A stretch of 64,000 nucleotides of DNA from Diplodia intermedia (Eukaryota > Ascomycota > Dothideomycetes > Botryosphaeriales > Botryosphaeriaceae): positions 1 through 64,000 of the forward strand of contig JAKEKT010000066.1 of the NCBI GenBank assembly GCA_021495925.1. The letters run 5' to 3'. The notes below the pieces were generated by a model. The model saw only the letters and a list, made by a program, of their open reading frames with translations. It had not been told where the DNA came from and made no database searches. This document shows positions 10,584 to 22,930 of this stretch, piece by piece; position 1 is the stretch's first letter, and every line of letters begins with the position of its first letter. The position numbers and the translations under genes are program-made.

Positions 10584-12606
10584 TCAAAGCTCAATCTCCT
10601 CCTCCTCCTCCCGCCGCCTCACCAACACCCTCTCGTCCAAATCCACAAACTTCTCGTGCGCCCACCGCCTCAACGCGGGCACCTCGGTCCGGCCGTCGGG
10701 CAGCCTCCAGTCGTACCTGATCAGCATGAAGATCAGCAGCACCTTGATCTCGTTGGCGGCGAAGAAGCGGCCCGGGCAGGCGTGGGCGCCGTGGCCGAAG
10801 CCGAGGTGCTCGGGGCTGGTGGTGGCGAGCTGCCAGCGGTTCTGCTGGCCGGGCCGCCCGCGCATCTCGAGGAAGCGGCGGCCGTTGAAGGCGTGCGGGT
10901 CGGGGAAGACGGCCGGGTCCATGGCCTTGTCGGTGCTGACCATGACCAGGGCGTTTTTGGGGATGACGGTGCCGTCGGAGAGGGTGACGCGTTGCTTGGT
11001 CAGGCGCGTCATGGTTGCTGGATCAGACAGTGAGCAAACATCGAAAAACCGGACACGATCGAGACGAGACGAACGACTCACCTCTGACCTCGTGCTGCAG
11101 CCTCTGCGACTCCTTGATGAAGCTATCCATCAACCGCAGCCGCTGCAACGCCGCCTTCCTCCAGCGGCCCTCGCCGCCGCCGCCCTCGCCCAACACCTCG
11201 ACAATCTCGCTCCGCAGCGGCTCCACGTACTCGGGATGCGCGCACAGGTTCAGCACGCACACGCTCGTCAGCTCCGTCGTCGTGAAGGTCGCGGCGACGG
11301 CGAAGGCGAGCTGGCCGGCGGCGTGGTCGAAGCGGCGGCCGCGCGCGCTCTCGTCCAGCCAGCCCACCGCATCCGCCACCTTCTCGACCACCGCCACCTT
11401 GCCCTTCCCCTTCGCGCCGGCCCGGTCGACGTTGCGCGCCCGCCGCGCCGCCACGATCGGGTCCACGATGCGCCGCGCCGCCGCCAGCTCCGCCCGCACG
11501 CGCCGGCACGACGGCAGCAGCCAGTGCACCCACGGCCGCGCCAGCGGCGACCACGCCCGCAGCTCGCGCGCCGCCGCCAGCGAGTCGACCGTGTAGCGCT
11601 TGGTGATGGCCAGCCACTCGTCGTTGCGGCACCCGTCGGGCCCGATGAAGACGCGTTGCGAGACGCGCGCGACGAGGTCCATGACGAGCGGTTTGAGGGC
11701 GACGGAGGTGTATTCTGTAGGGGGGAAGGGGGCGTGAGCGTCGTGGAGATGGGAGGGGGAGAGGGGGAGACGTAGGTACCTTTGCTGTCGGGAATGGCCT
11801 CGTTGCAGATGTCACGAGCTTCCGAGGCGAGGTCCTCCGTGATGAAATCTAGAAGGAGTCACACACCGTCAGGGGCTCGCTTTAGATGCGTTGGAAAAGT
11901 TCTGCTCACTCAAAGACTGGGTGAGTCTGATTCGGATGGCCTCTTGGAAGATGTCTCTCTCTTTCAGGATGGCGAACGCATCGAAGCCGGGATAATCTCC
12001 GAAGAACTCCTGCAGAGGGGAACGGATAAGTACGAAGGCTGCTGTGGTCCCATCACCGTCTTCCCGAGGGAGGAGGAATCTTCTCTCACCTTGTGTATGG
12101 CATCTGTGAAGTTCAGATGCGGATCATTCCTGATCTCATCCGCATACTTGTTCGGCAGGATGATCCTGGGTCCGATGGCTGTGACAACTTGAAAGGCGCC
12201 TTTGAACTAAGTGCTCAGCATCCATCGGACTACTTGTTAGTATAAGAACTCCCACCATCAAACTTCCCAATCGTATAAAGTGGAGAAATGGAAGGAGGGG
12301 GGATTCGTGGATGTGTGCATGATGCCAGCAACATACCCGGTCCATGCCCTTCTCGATGAGCTTGTGCGCGCCGACGTTCCATTCCGCCTGCGCCTTCTCG
12401 AAGCTGTACTTGGATTCCTCGTCCGCCCTTACGAGCGGGAAACCGGCATGGAGGCCGTTGCGTCCGACCAGCGCGTAGAGCAACCCGAGAACGACGACGA
12501 ATAAGGTCGCGACGAATAGCGAGGTGGGCAAGACGTGAAGTGCGCTGAGGCCGTTGCCGGCCGCGGCGTCGTAAGTGAAGGAAGATAAAATCTCCCCAAG
12601 CGCCAT
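10584..12606 (-). CDS. Cytochrome P450 monooxygenase, CYP68-like
   Basis: Six exons on the minus strand (12606-12337, 12206-12090, 12009-11910, 11848-11780, 11714-11082, 11017-10584) give 540 residues. An N-terminal hydrophobic anchor lies at about residues 27-48. The K-helix ExxR is in FIKESQR. The haem loop FGHGAHACPGRFFA carries the thiolate Cys477. The combination HACPGRFFAxNEIK resembles fungal CYP68 and ent-kaurene-oxidase-type P450s, which often act in secondary metabolism; the substrate is unknown. An in-frame ATG at 12636 would add ten residues. Its 3' end faces the Ppo gene, so the two may share oxylipin or other lipid chemistry, but that is inference. Confidence 0.9.
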
Positions 12607-12636
12607 GTTTCCAATGGTTTGGTAAATAGAAGACAC

Positions 12637-14001
12637 TCCAAGAATTTAGCAGAGAGATCCTCTCTGATTCATCGCGCCTCCCCTTGATCATATATACGCC
12701 CCTTCTAGACTTCCCCACATGCTTCCAGGCCGGTGACGAAATAGTACTTAGAGAGAGACATCGTCCCCTTGATGGATGCGCTCCGCAGTCCAACGTAAGA
12801 AACGTCAGCGAACCCCGCCCTGCGCATCACGAGCACCATGTGCTCCTATTACACCGGTGCCGTAAAACAAGCATAGTAGATCGCGGTTATTTGAAACAGC
12901 TTTAGCGCTACTTCCCTGCTACCATCTTGTCAGCATTAGGCTCCAGCCCCTGCTCAAGCAGCTACTCCATATATTCCCGTTCGTTTGGACAGTGATTTAC
13001 CATAGAGTACGTATGATTGTATTGTGTCACCAATACTGTCGTCCTCAAGTAGAGCCGGGCAATCGATGTTTCCTCATGGCCCAAAGAGAAAAAAAGAAAA
13101 GAAAACGCGGGTGATATGACGACGACAGTCAACGAAGGCGTGTTTGTCAGACCGGCCAATTTTAGCGCGCGACTGTCAAGCAAAGCCAAAGGATCCACCG
13201 GGGCGGGAAGGCAGCAGTAGTGCCACTCTAACTTTGAGGGGTGCGTGGATGCTTATGCATTAGGTCCCCCAGTCTGCAACCCGTTATTGGACACCCCACA
13301 CCCACGTTGTGCCGCGCCGCCATCCTACTACGCCGGTAGTCAACCAGACAAACGTCTATTATCGCAGCCACACGGGTCCTTACCGTGCTCTTCCCAACAA
13401 CTGCGTATCTCCCACATCTTCCGATTTGGCTCTGCTTTCCGAGACCGACGTACGCCACGCGCAATGCTAGTATTTAGCTTTCGTCGTCGTGAGCCAGACC
13501 AAACGGCCCGCTGACCGGTACTCACCAAGGAATTGGATTTCTGGCCACCCATCTCGGTCCGAGTGCGGCGCCGGGAATGAAAGAGGATATCGACGATCGC
13601 CTTCTGTTGTCTTACCACTCGTAACCTTCGCTTCCGGCAGACCTCGGAAGATTCAACGTTGTTTTTTTTTGCCCTTGCGGAAGGATCAGGCGAATACCCC
13701 ATACTGTGTTATGTATGGACATGATTATACGTACTTTATGCGATACTTGCACCGAACCATGATTAAAAGGGAATAAAAAAAAGCAACCCACGCTCCCTCA
13801 GTGTGCATTTCTCAACCCCAACCCCCATCCCACTTTCCATGACGTCCTTCGGCGTGCTATGCATATCCCTCAACCCAAACCTACTTTCCCATAACCTTAA
13901 ACCACGTCAACCTTCACACATCCCTCCCCCCTTCCACATCGGGTCGGGGGCCTCGATCAGTCCGTCCGTCCGTCCATCCATCATCTCTCAAAAATCAATC
14001 A
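12637..14001. other. Spacer between P450 and Sip3-like genes
   Basis: It contains the P450 promoter and the Sip3-like 3' flank. A (GTCC/ATCC)n-like stretch lies at about 13960-13982. Short frames on both strands show no domain, and no gene is supported. Confidence 0.5.
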
Positions 14002-17000
14002 TCATCTCAACCCCACAACATCCAACCCCTCCAACGCCCTCCCGCAGTCGCCGCAGTACCCGTCCCACCACTCCATGACCGAGTCGACGCTGCCCTCGTC
14101 CGTCTCGTTGCGCTTGCGGATCATCTCGCCCACGCGCCTGCACCGCACGTTCTCGTCCAGCACCCAGTTCTCCCACTCGGCCTGCAGCACCTCGCGCTCG
14201 ACGCGGTTGACCAGCCGCATCGCCACCAGCAGGTCGTGCCGGTACGCCGCGAGGTTCTGCCGCGTGCGGTGCAGCCGCGTGCCCGTCGCCCGCGTCGACG
14301 GCGTCATGTGCGGCGCGAACCCGCTCGCGTACGGCTGCAGCCCCGAGTGGTCCGGGTTGCTGAGGAGGTGGAGGAACGTGTGCTGGCAGCTGTTCTGGAC
14401 TGCCGAACCGTTGTTGTCGTCGCCGACGCCGTATTCCACGCTGTGGTGGTGGTTGCCGCCGTTGCGGGCGAGGCCGATGCCAAAGTCGGCCGCGATGGTG
14501 TCGTTGACGAAGATCTCGTCGATGTCGCGGAGGTAGACGGCCTTGCTCATGACCACGTCCGGCGTGACGCCCATGCGCACCATGAACTTGCCCGCGTTGC
14601 GCTCCTGCCACCACGTCCACGTGTCGCGGTAGCTCCAGAGGAGGTTCATGCCGCCGCTGAAGGCGAGCAGCCCCAGGAGCATCGTGTGCGCCGTGAAGAT
14701 CTTGCCCATGGCGGCGATGACGCCGGTGAAGACGGTGATGGCGGTCGAGATCCAGTTGGCGGCCATGGCGCGGCCGAGGTCGGTGAACATGCTGCCCATC
14801 GTCCTCTTCTGCAGTTTGAATCTACGTTCTTTAACCGGCGAGAGCATCTCTGCGACTTGCACCGTTTGATTCTGTTGGCCGAGGTAGCCGAAAATCTGAA
14901 CGGCCTTGCGGGTTCGGCTTGCTCGGCCCAATCGATTGACTTGGTCCGCAATGATATCCAGAAGGTCTTGCGCTTCAAGATCCAAGTCCTCGAGAGCCTG
15001 GCGTTCAAGCATACTTCTGATAAGCAGTGGCTCTTTCGTCCACTCCAGTTTCGTGTAAATAGCAAGCTTGCAGCGTGACTTCGCAACGTGAGTGACGACC
15101 AATTTGCTGATAAGGACGAAGTCTTTGGAGTTAGGAAGATACCACGGCGTCTTCTTGTCGGCAACAACGTAGCAAAGGTGATCGTTCAATACCTCGATGA
15201 CCTGGTAATCGCGGATGACCACTGGCGATTCCGCAGTCGCGCGGTATTCGAATTCGCGGCGCTGAAGGCCGCCTTCCTGTTGCATCCATGGGCCTTGGAC
15301 AACGGTTTGGGGCCAGCGCTCGCGGAAAAGCATTTGGAATACTGCGCTCTTGTCGCCAAACATGACGTGGAAAAGCGCCTTGGCGCTGATGTCGAACTCA
15401 CGCTCGGTGGCGACCAGCGTCATGCCCTGCGGCCTGTATACTACGGGCTGCATGGGCAGCTTAAATCTTGTAGGCTTCCGAGTAAGTGAGGTTGTGTTGG
15501 CGAAGAGATCGCCGTCAATGCGTAGGCCTGCTTTGCCGAGGGTATCCCGGCGCATAGGTCCTTCAATGGGCGTGTCGATATTGGACGTGTTGTCCCAACT
15601 CTCCATACTGGGGCTTTCGCCGCCAGTTCCCTCCATCCTGATAAGAGTTCTGATGACGCCGTCCAAGTTCTCCGGAATGTCGGAATTGCAGTTACGCACG
15701 AGGAAGTTGAGACGTCTTTGGACGAGCTTCAAGGGCTCGAGGAAGATCTTGACGGTAACGCGGCTGTAGTCATCCGGACGAACTCCTTCTTTCATGTGGA
15801 TGAACAGGAAGTCGCAATCGCGACCTGGAGCGCCGGTGATTTCATCAACTACGTTGAGACCAACACTCGTAACGAGGACGAGACCGAGGTGGTTGCTGTA
15901 AAAGTAAACATTGCTCGCTGTCACGTAAACACGGCCGGGGAACTCCTGCTGCTCGTTCGGATTCCACGTCGCCCGGAAGACCATGACGACCTTTTCATCG
16001 CGCGGTACGCTAGGGAAAAGCAGTCGGAACTGAACGTCCTGAGCTCTCAGAGCCAGAGGATACGAGCTCGGGTATTCATCAGAAGAGGAAGACGGGCGCG
16101 ACGGAAGTTCCAGCTTGGTTATTATTGGGTCTGGAGTCATGCTGGCACTGAGAGTCTTCCGATGTGTCGAAGGTGGCAGCGGGGCGGCCCCGGTAGCTGC
16201 AGCTTCCCTAGCGCCCTCGAGAACAGAATCACTAACGTCAGCAGCGGTTATAGCACGCGAGACTGGGCTTGGGGGCTGAGAGACTGAGTGGTCCCGGGCG
16301 GACTTAATCTCGCCTCTCTCAAAGCGGTTGACATAACCCCAGTTCGTTGATCCCCAGAGGTTGGCCAGGAGTCCAGAGGGCATGACACCATCTTGGCGAC
16401 CGACACCAATTCCTCGTTCGCCGCTGACAATGACGGCGGTCTTGCTTAGGTTCGTAGGGGCGGGCGGGTTGGCGAGCGTCGACGGCGCGAGGGAAGTAAC
16501 GGGCATGGTGGCAGCGCGGCCGTCGGCTGAGAGCATGGGCGAACTAGATTGAGGCGCTGCTGGGAGAAAGTTGTGAATATTGTGGCTTGCTGAAATAAGA
16601 CCGGCGATGCCTGCAGAGGGATTTGGCGATGAAGGCATACTACTGAGCTGCGGATTCGCTGTCGTTCTCCGGTGGAGGTCGAGCTTCTGGATGATCCTCG
16701 CGGCGTGGTCACGACTACTGCTCTCTCCCTCCTGGCCGCCCGAGAAGTTCCGTTTGCCGGTAACGTCGAAGCTGCTACGGGTCGCGATGTCCCGCATATC
16801 TGGGTTGGATACCGGAAGAGTTTCCGCGTGCTTCAGTGAGGAAAGATCGTCGCTTCCGTGAGGGTTGTGGTCTCCGGTGCGGGCGGCGAACTCGGGGGCT
16901 ACAGGCGGGCTGATGGCAAACGCGGCGTCGGCGGACGGGGTGGCGGTCGCTCCTGTACTGGCGGGATCTTCCAAAGCTCTGCGTTTCGCGACCTCGAATG

Positions 17001-18271
17001 TAGAAATCCAATCCATCAGCTCGTTCTGGCTCTCAGCTTGCAACATGTTCGTCTTGTCTTTCGTCTTAACCTCAAACGCGAACCTGCGTTCCTCTTGGAA
17101 TGCAGGCCGTATACCACAAAGCAATACTCCAACCTTCTCCGACTCCTCCACGGCGCCAGAACGTGCGCCATGAACCAACCAACCAAAAATCCCGTTCTTC
17201 AGGAAGAACCATCTCCGCACCCAGACCGTCCTTGCCGGCTTGCCCGTGACGGTTCGCTCGAAAAGCCATCCTTGCTTCTCCGACTTCTCCGGGCCGGGCT
17301 TTGCTGGTGATTGCATCGAGTTGTGCGATCCAATGTAAGGCACAGTCGAAATCGCATAGTCGTCCAGTTCTCGCGAGGGTCGGACGCCAGCTTCGGCACT
17401 GTCCTCGAGCTGCTTCCTGGCAAGGTGGAGCTCGCGCTTGAACACTCTCTCGCTGTTTTCCATTTCCCTGGACCAGCCTCTGACGCGCTCCATCTCACCA
17501 GTGTACTGAGTGTAGACCTTGTCTGTCGCCTCCCTCAACGTCTTCATCTCCTTCCACCTCTCCGAGAAGACTCTGACCAACAGCTTGTCCAGCGCCGTCC
17601 TGATCTGGGGCGCCATGATGCAGAAATCCATAGAGGCCTTGATATACGCCTTCCGGGCTTCGTGCAGCTGGAATGCCTCCTCCCGCAGCGACGAGGCCTC
17701 CTCCGACTTCTTGCGCCCAGCGTAGCGTGCGATCAGGCCGTCGAACTGCTTCTGGGTAGTGTCGAGGGTCCGGCGCAAGTCCTTCAGCGCGCGAAGATCG
17801 GTCTGGAGGAAAGCTCTCAGGGGCTCGAGAATGGTAAAGTCGGTCCTCTTCATGCCCTTGATCGTGGCCTGCCAGAATTCCCTGGCCCCCTCGCTGTAGC
17901 GCTTGACGGCGAGCATGGTGTAATCATGGTCGATGACGGCCTCGGAAATGTACGACGGCGGTTCGGCGTGGGCGAGGAAGGCGTTCACGGTGTTCTCGAG
18001 GTTGGTGACCTCCTGGACGAGCTTGCCAGCCGTCTTCACGTAGTTCTCCAGCCATTTCTCGACGAGGTCGATTTGGTCGCCGAAATGGACGGCCGTTGCG
18101 CGGAACGTCGGGCTGTCGAGCGCGGCTTCCTTCAGGACGACGGGGCTACGAGCGCGAGGTTAGCAGAGGCGGGTGGTGGAGGGTTGCGGGGGTCCAGGCG
18201 CACATCAGGCTCAGCGGCTTCCCCACGGGCATCAGCATCGCTGGGACGGCGGTTTGCTGCTCCTCAGCCAT
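14002..18271 (-). CDS. SIP3: Sip3/Lam-type BAR-PH-VASt sterol transfer protein
   Basis: Two exons, 18271-18204 and 18145-14002, give 1403 residues; the frame closes over a 58-nt intron. Domain order is that of the yeast Ysp1/Sip3 (Lam1/Lam3) proteins of membrane contact sites. An N-terminal helical BAR-like region occupies about residues 25-270. A PH domain follows at about 315-415 (GWLFERTV, WVRRWFFLKNGIFGWL). Then come a long Ser/Pro-rich disordered linker, a GRAM-like segment (VFRATWNPNE onward) and a VASt/StART-like domain at about 895-1075. A membrane segment near 1130-1175 (STAITVFTGVIAAMG) is followed by a cytosolic tail. These proteins are tethered in the ER and move sterol between ER and plasma membrane. 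Sip3 was also described as a Snf1-interacting protein. The gene is divergent from KRI1 with a 510-bp shared upstream region. Confidence 0.9.
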
Positions 18272-18781
18272 GGCAGCGCATGCAAAACGAGTGGAGGGAA
18301 CAGATGAGGCGGTCTCGCAAACGTATCAGAGGGGCATGGCGACAGGTGCGCCGCAATGTTTGAATCCACGGGGAGGGGGTTCAGCGGCGGGAGGTGTTTG
18401 TTGCAGGGCGGCGTGCACGTCACAGGCCGAGCGCAGCGACCCGACAGATCATTTCGGCCAAGCCGGCCCCGAGAATGGAAGGAGATCACACTCCGCACGC
18501 ACGCGCTTTTAAAAAATCACGCCTCAGACAGTTCCAAAGCGCCTCCTTTCCGGGCACGGTGCGGCCAACGGAAATAGTCTGCATGTGGATGCGGTGGGCG
18601 TAGCGCGCATAGCTCTTGTGCTGCAGCCGCCGGCGGCCAAATGCCAGGCGAACCTCCGCAGCGGCAGCTAGCGCCCAATCAGGCATCGCCCCGTCCTGAT
18701 GGCCCGAGTGCGCGGGCTGTCTCGAACTTTTTTTGACCCATCACCCGCAAGCTACCACTTGCTCGCACAACCCCAGTCCAG
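18272..18781. promoter_or_regulatory. Shared divergent upstream region of Sip3-like and KRI1 genes
   Basis: The 510 bp between the two start codons must contain promoters for both directions. No specific factor site was identified with confidence. A pyrimidine-rich stretch just before the KRI1 start is usual for fungal housekeeping genes. Confidence 0.5.
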
Positions 18782-20771
18782 ATGGCCAGGGACAAGACGC
18801 AGAGCGACGGCGGTCGCCCCGCCAAGCGTACGAAGCTGCTCGACGACGAGGACGAGTCCTCCGTCTCCGGCGGCGAGGATGTTGGCTTCAAGATCAACGA
18901 GGAGTTTGCACGCCGCTTCGAGCACAACAAGAAGCGTGAGGAGAGGCAGCGCCGTATGTCTCTCTGCTCGCCCGACCCTTCGTCTAACATGCGCTGACGG
19001 TTCCACAGTCGAGGAGAAGTACGGCAACAAGGAAGGCGACGACGAAGACGAAGAGTCCTCGTCCGACGACGAAGACGAGGATGACGACGCCATGCTGGCC
19101 ACCGAGGCTCTCGATGCCGAAATCTCCGCCACCCTCAATGCCATCCGCAGCAAAGACCCGCGTGTCTACGACGTGAGCGCCAAGTTCTATTCCGACTGGA
19201 ACCCCGAGAACCTGCCCACGACCGAGAAGCAGGAGAAGCCCGTGACCCTCCGCGACTACCATCGCCAAAACCTCATGGAGGGCAAGATAACTGGAGATGA
19301 CGACGAGGATGAGCCCGCAATTCCGTATGCGCACGAGCAGGCGGCCTTGAAGAGGGAGCTTGCCAGCGCCACCAAGGCGGAAGAAAGCGACGACGAAGAC
19401 GAGGACGATTTCCTCGTGGCCAAGGACAAGCCGAAGAAGGGTGAGGCTGCTGCTCCCGCTGCCTCGTCCGCCAAGCCAAAGAAGAAGGTCGAGCTGGATA
19501 TCGAGAACGCTGACAAGGACCCCGAAAACTTCCTTTCCAACTTCTTGGCTTCCCGTGCTTGGACGCTTGACACGGACAAATTCGCGCCTCTGGAATCGGA
19601 TTCGGACGACGACGACCGTCGCGCTGATGAGTTTGAAATGGCGTACAACATGCGCTTCGAGGATCCTGCTACCGCCAACGAAAAGCTGCAGACATTCGCT
19701 CGTGACGCTGTGGCCAAGTCTTCAGTGCGTAGGGATGAAAAGAGTACAAGACAGAAGCAGAGAGATAAGGAGCGCGAGAGGAAGGAAGCGATCAAACGTG
19801 AGCGGGATGAAGATAAGGCGCGCCTACGGAAACTCAAGATTGAGGAGATGGAAGAGAAGCTCAACATGATCAAGGAGGCGGCGGGCCTGAGCGGCAAGGA
19901 GTTCAACCTGGACGACTGGAGAGATGTGCTGGATGCCGATTGGGACGATGACCGTTGGGACCAGGAGATGCAGAAGCGCTTCGGCGATAATTATTACGCC
20001 GAAAAGGAGGGAGCTGCCTCCGACTCTGACGAAGAAGGGGAGAAGAAGAAGAAGAAGAAGAAGAAGAAGTTGCCGAAGAAGCCTACCTGGGACGACGACA
20101 TCGACATCAAGGATATCATTCCGGACTTCGAAGATGATGAAGAAGCGCCCGTCGTCACTCTATCCGGTGGCGAAGACGAGGAGGATGGTGGCGTTCAGCT
20201 TCCCAACGGCGAGGCAGACGTATCGGATGAGGAAACTGTCTCGAAGAAAAAGAAGAAGTCAAAGAAGGACGAGATCGACGCCAAGCGCGCAGCGCGCCGG
20301 GAACGCCGCATCATCGAGAGCCTCGTTGACCAGAACATTGAAGTGGACCTCGCGGCTAAGCAGACCGAGAGCGGACCTGCCAGGTTCCGGTACCGTGAGA
20401 CTTCTCCAACCACCTTCGGCCTCACGGCTCGCGACATCCTGCTCGCGGATGACGCCCAGCTGAACCAGTTCGCCGGTCTCAAGAAGATGGCTTCTTGGCG
20501 CGACCCCGAGAAGAAGAAGAAGGACAAGAAGAAACTTGGCAAGAAGGCTAGGCTCAGGGAATGGCGCAAGGAGACGTTCGGTGACGAGGAGGGTCCGAAG
20601 TACGGTTTCAGTGACTATGTCACCAAGAAGTACAATGATCACGGCTTGCCTATCCAGGCGCCGGTCGACGTCCAGACGAAGAGTGCAAGAGATGATGGAG
20701 TGGATATCCGGGAAGGAAGCAAAAAGAAGAAGAGAGGAAAGAAGAGGAAGGCCGGCATCGCGGAGGAATAG
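18782..20771 (+). CDS. KRI1: Ribosome biogenesis protein Kri1
   Basis: Two exons, 18782-18953 and 19009-20771, encode 644 residues. Kri1 is a nucleolar protein required for 40S subunit assembly, working with Krr1. The protein is very rich in Asp/Glu and Lys. The conserved N-terminus (INEEFARRFEHNKKREE, then LEEKYG after the intron) and the ATLNAIRSKDPRVYD block are recognisable. Acidic tracts recur, and a coiled, Arg/Lys-rich Kri1 core lies around residues 310-425. A conserved C-terminal region includes SLVDQNIEVDL and FRYRETSPTTFGLTARDIL. The last about 20 residues are a basic nuclear/nucleolar localisation tail (KKKKRGKKRK). A T-rich region follows the stop codon. Confidence 0.95.
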
Positions 20772-22930
20772 ATTGCGGATACCATTTTTGTTTAGAGAAA
20801 AAAAATTGCTTATGTTGGGTTCAGGCTCGATACTCTACTGCCTCGTGAGAGACTTTAGGAGCTGGATTTAACATATTCATCAACAGGGAGCATCTAGACG
20901 GGCCATACTCTTGCGCGGTTGGGTGAAGACCGTTCGTAGTTCATGGTAATACTCGTCCTTTCCTGAGTGGCGTCCTCAGGGCCGAAACTTTCCTCGCCGT
21001 ACTTTTTTGTAAGATGTGGAAGCTTAGTAAATAATCATGATAGGCACCATTGCCGCTCTATCATGTGCTTCATCATCATTCGAGGCTGGCCACCACTACT
21101 AGCTCAGCTTCGGCATCGGAAGCACCTTTTCGAAGGTTTGGTAGACAGAGGAAAGGCGACCAGTGAACCGAGTCACCGATCCTGTCGCGTTTATCAGTCA
21201 CCGTCCCCCAGAGTGAATGTAGGTGGGAACGGACGAGTATTTGCTGTGCCGAGCAGAGTAGCAGACAGTCTCTATTGTCACTGACGCGAAACCAGTGTCA
21301 TATAATCACATGCTACTACCATGACAGCGGATAGAACAGGACGCTGGTAAGTTATTCAAAACCTCAGTTGATAACCGTGATTCGTAAGTGCCCTCAACTT
21401 CCTTCGCTGCTATCAGTAGTATGGAATACTCAGCAAAAGAAAAATACAGCCGACACCCCCGGTGGATGCTACCGGCCGATAACCTCAGTCATATTTCAAT
21501 TGAAGTTCCAGAGGCTATAGCTCTTATTGACACGTTTTCATTCAACGTCTTTCGATGCTGCGGCCCAACAGTTCAAACTCATGCTGAACCTACACTTCTC
21601 AGCACCAATCGGCGTTATTGCCACTTCATACAATATCGTTTTGGACAGGAAACCAGTGAACAGATATTCCAAGCCAGAAGAATGCAATATGTTGGGTATA
21701 AATAGCTAGCCGCGTAACAATCTCCGAGAAAAACTCTCCACTGAGTTCATTGTGGAGGTTAGAGCCCTGCAGGCATGGCTTGGCTTCAAATACCTTTCTG
21801 TGGCCACGGGACTCACTACAGAGGATGTCAGCGGGTAGCTAATTCAGTCATGTATCTCATGCCTTCTCTGTACCGCATACAGCGCACCATGCCGAATACA
21901 TGTGGAACCAGAGGGACACGTGCAGCTCTCGCCATATATCTTTCCCACGGACCTCTCTCTCTCGACCCGGTTAAAAGCCAACGCACGTCGATTTGAAAGA
22001 ATGGATAACTCCGCATTCCACGAGAGTAAGCTTACAATGCAGCAGAAACAAGATTACGCATGGACTTGGCCGCCCTTCGGCAGAAGGGTGCTGTAGTACA
22101 GTGCCATTGGCTTTTCTTCCGCATTCGCGCGACCATCTCATCAATCAACAACACTCAAGGTGATCGGTGATCGGCAGCTAGCTTCAACGATGCAATCCAG
22201 CACCAACGCAACATGATGCTCGTCAGTAGCATGTGACGCCTGCCATATCGGCCTATCCGCGAGATCCGGAGGGGAGAGAGTGAGCGTCACGGCCAGCACC
22301 GAACGGAGTTTCGTTGAACTGCCGCGGGAACTGCTCGCCCCTGCAGTTCGATTTCGCACCTCAGCTTTCCCGAACCACGCATCGTTCAGATCAACCATCA
22401 CGACCGTCCAAAGCCGAAGCCCAGACCTCAGATGGCGGTTTCCGCACGTATACGGAGGCAATGATGCGACCAATGCACAATTGCTCAATTGGGCAAGCGC
22501 GGTGCTTCCGAAAGAGGAAATGCATCCGCCTCGCGCTGCGGGGCAACCACTTTTCACAAGTCGTGCGCCAAAACTCAAGGGTCGGCGGCACCAGCCCCCA
22601 ACTCAACTCTTGTGCTCCAAGCTGGCAACACTGGCAAAGCCACACAACCATCAATACATCGAGTCAATTTACTTTCTCACTTGAACCTAAATCGCGAAAC
22701 AGACGGACGCAAGCGTACCTAAATATAAATAAATATACAAGTCGTGATAGATAATATATTTACTTAAAAAAAAAAAACCCCTACCACCATCTCTCTTCTC
22801 TGCAACATAACGCAAATAAAATCATAAAAAGCAGCAGCCGCCACGCCATGCTATGCTCTCGATCATCGATCATCATGAAGACATAACACATTCCCCCCCT
22901 TCCCATTTCTCTCACCCTCCGCACCCCGTC
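20772..22930. other. Gene-free spacer, relatively AT-rich
   Basis: Between the 3' ends of the convergent KRI1 and TBC genes lie about 2.1 kb with many stop codons in all frames. Short A- and T-rich tracts (for example around 22725-22775) look like 3' untranslated DNA of the TBC gene on the minus strand. No repeat family or gene was recognised. Confidence 0.5.

Noticed and set aside
10279..11775. 498-codon plus-strand open frame across the Ppo/P450 junction
   Set aside because: It is antisense to P450 exons and begins inside the Ppo coding end in another frame.
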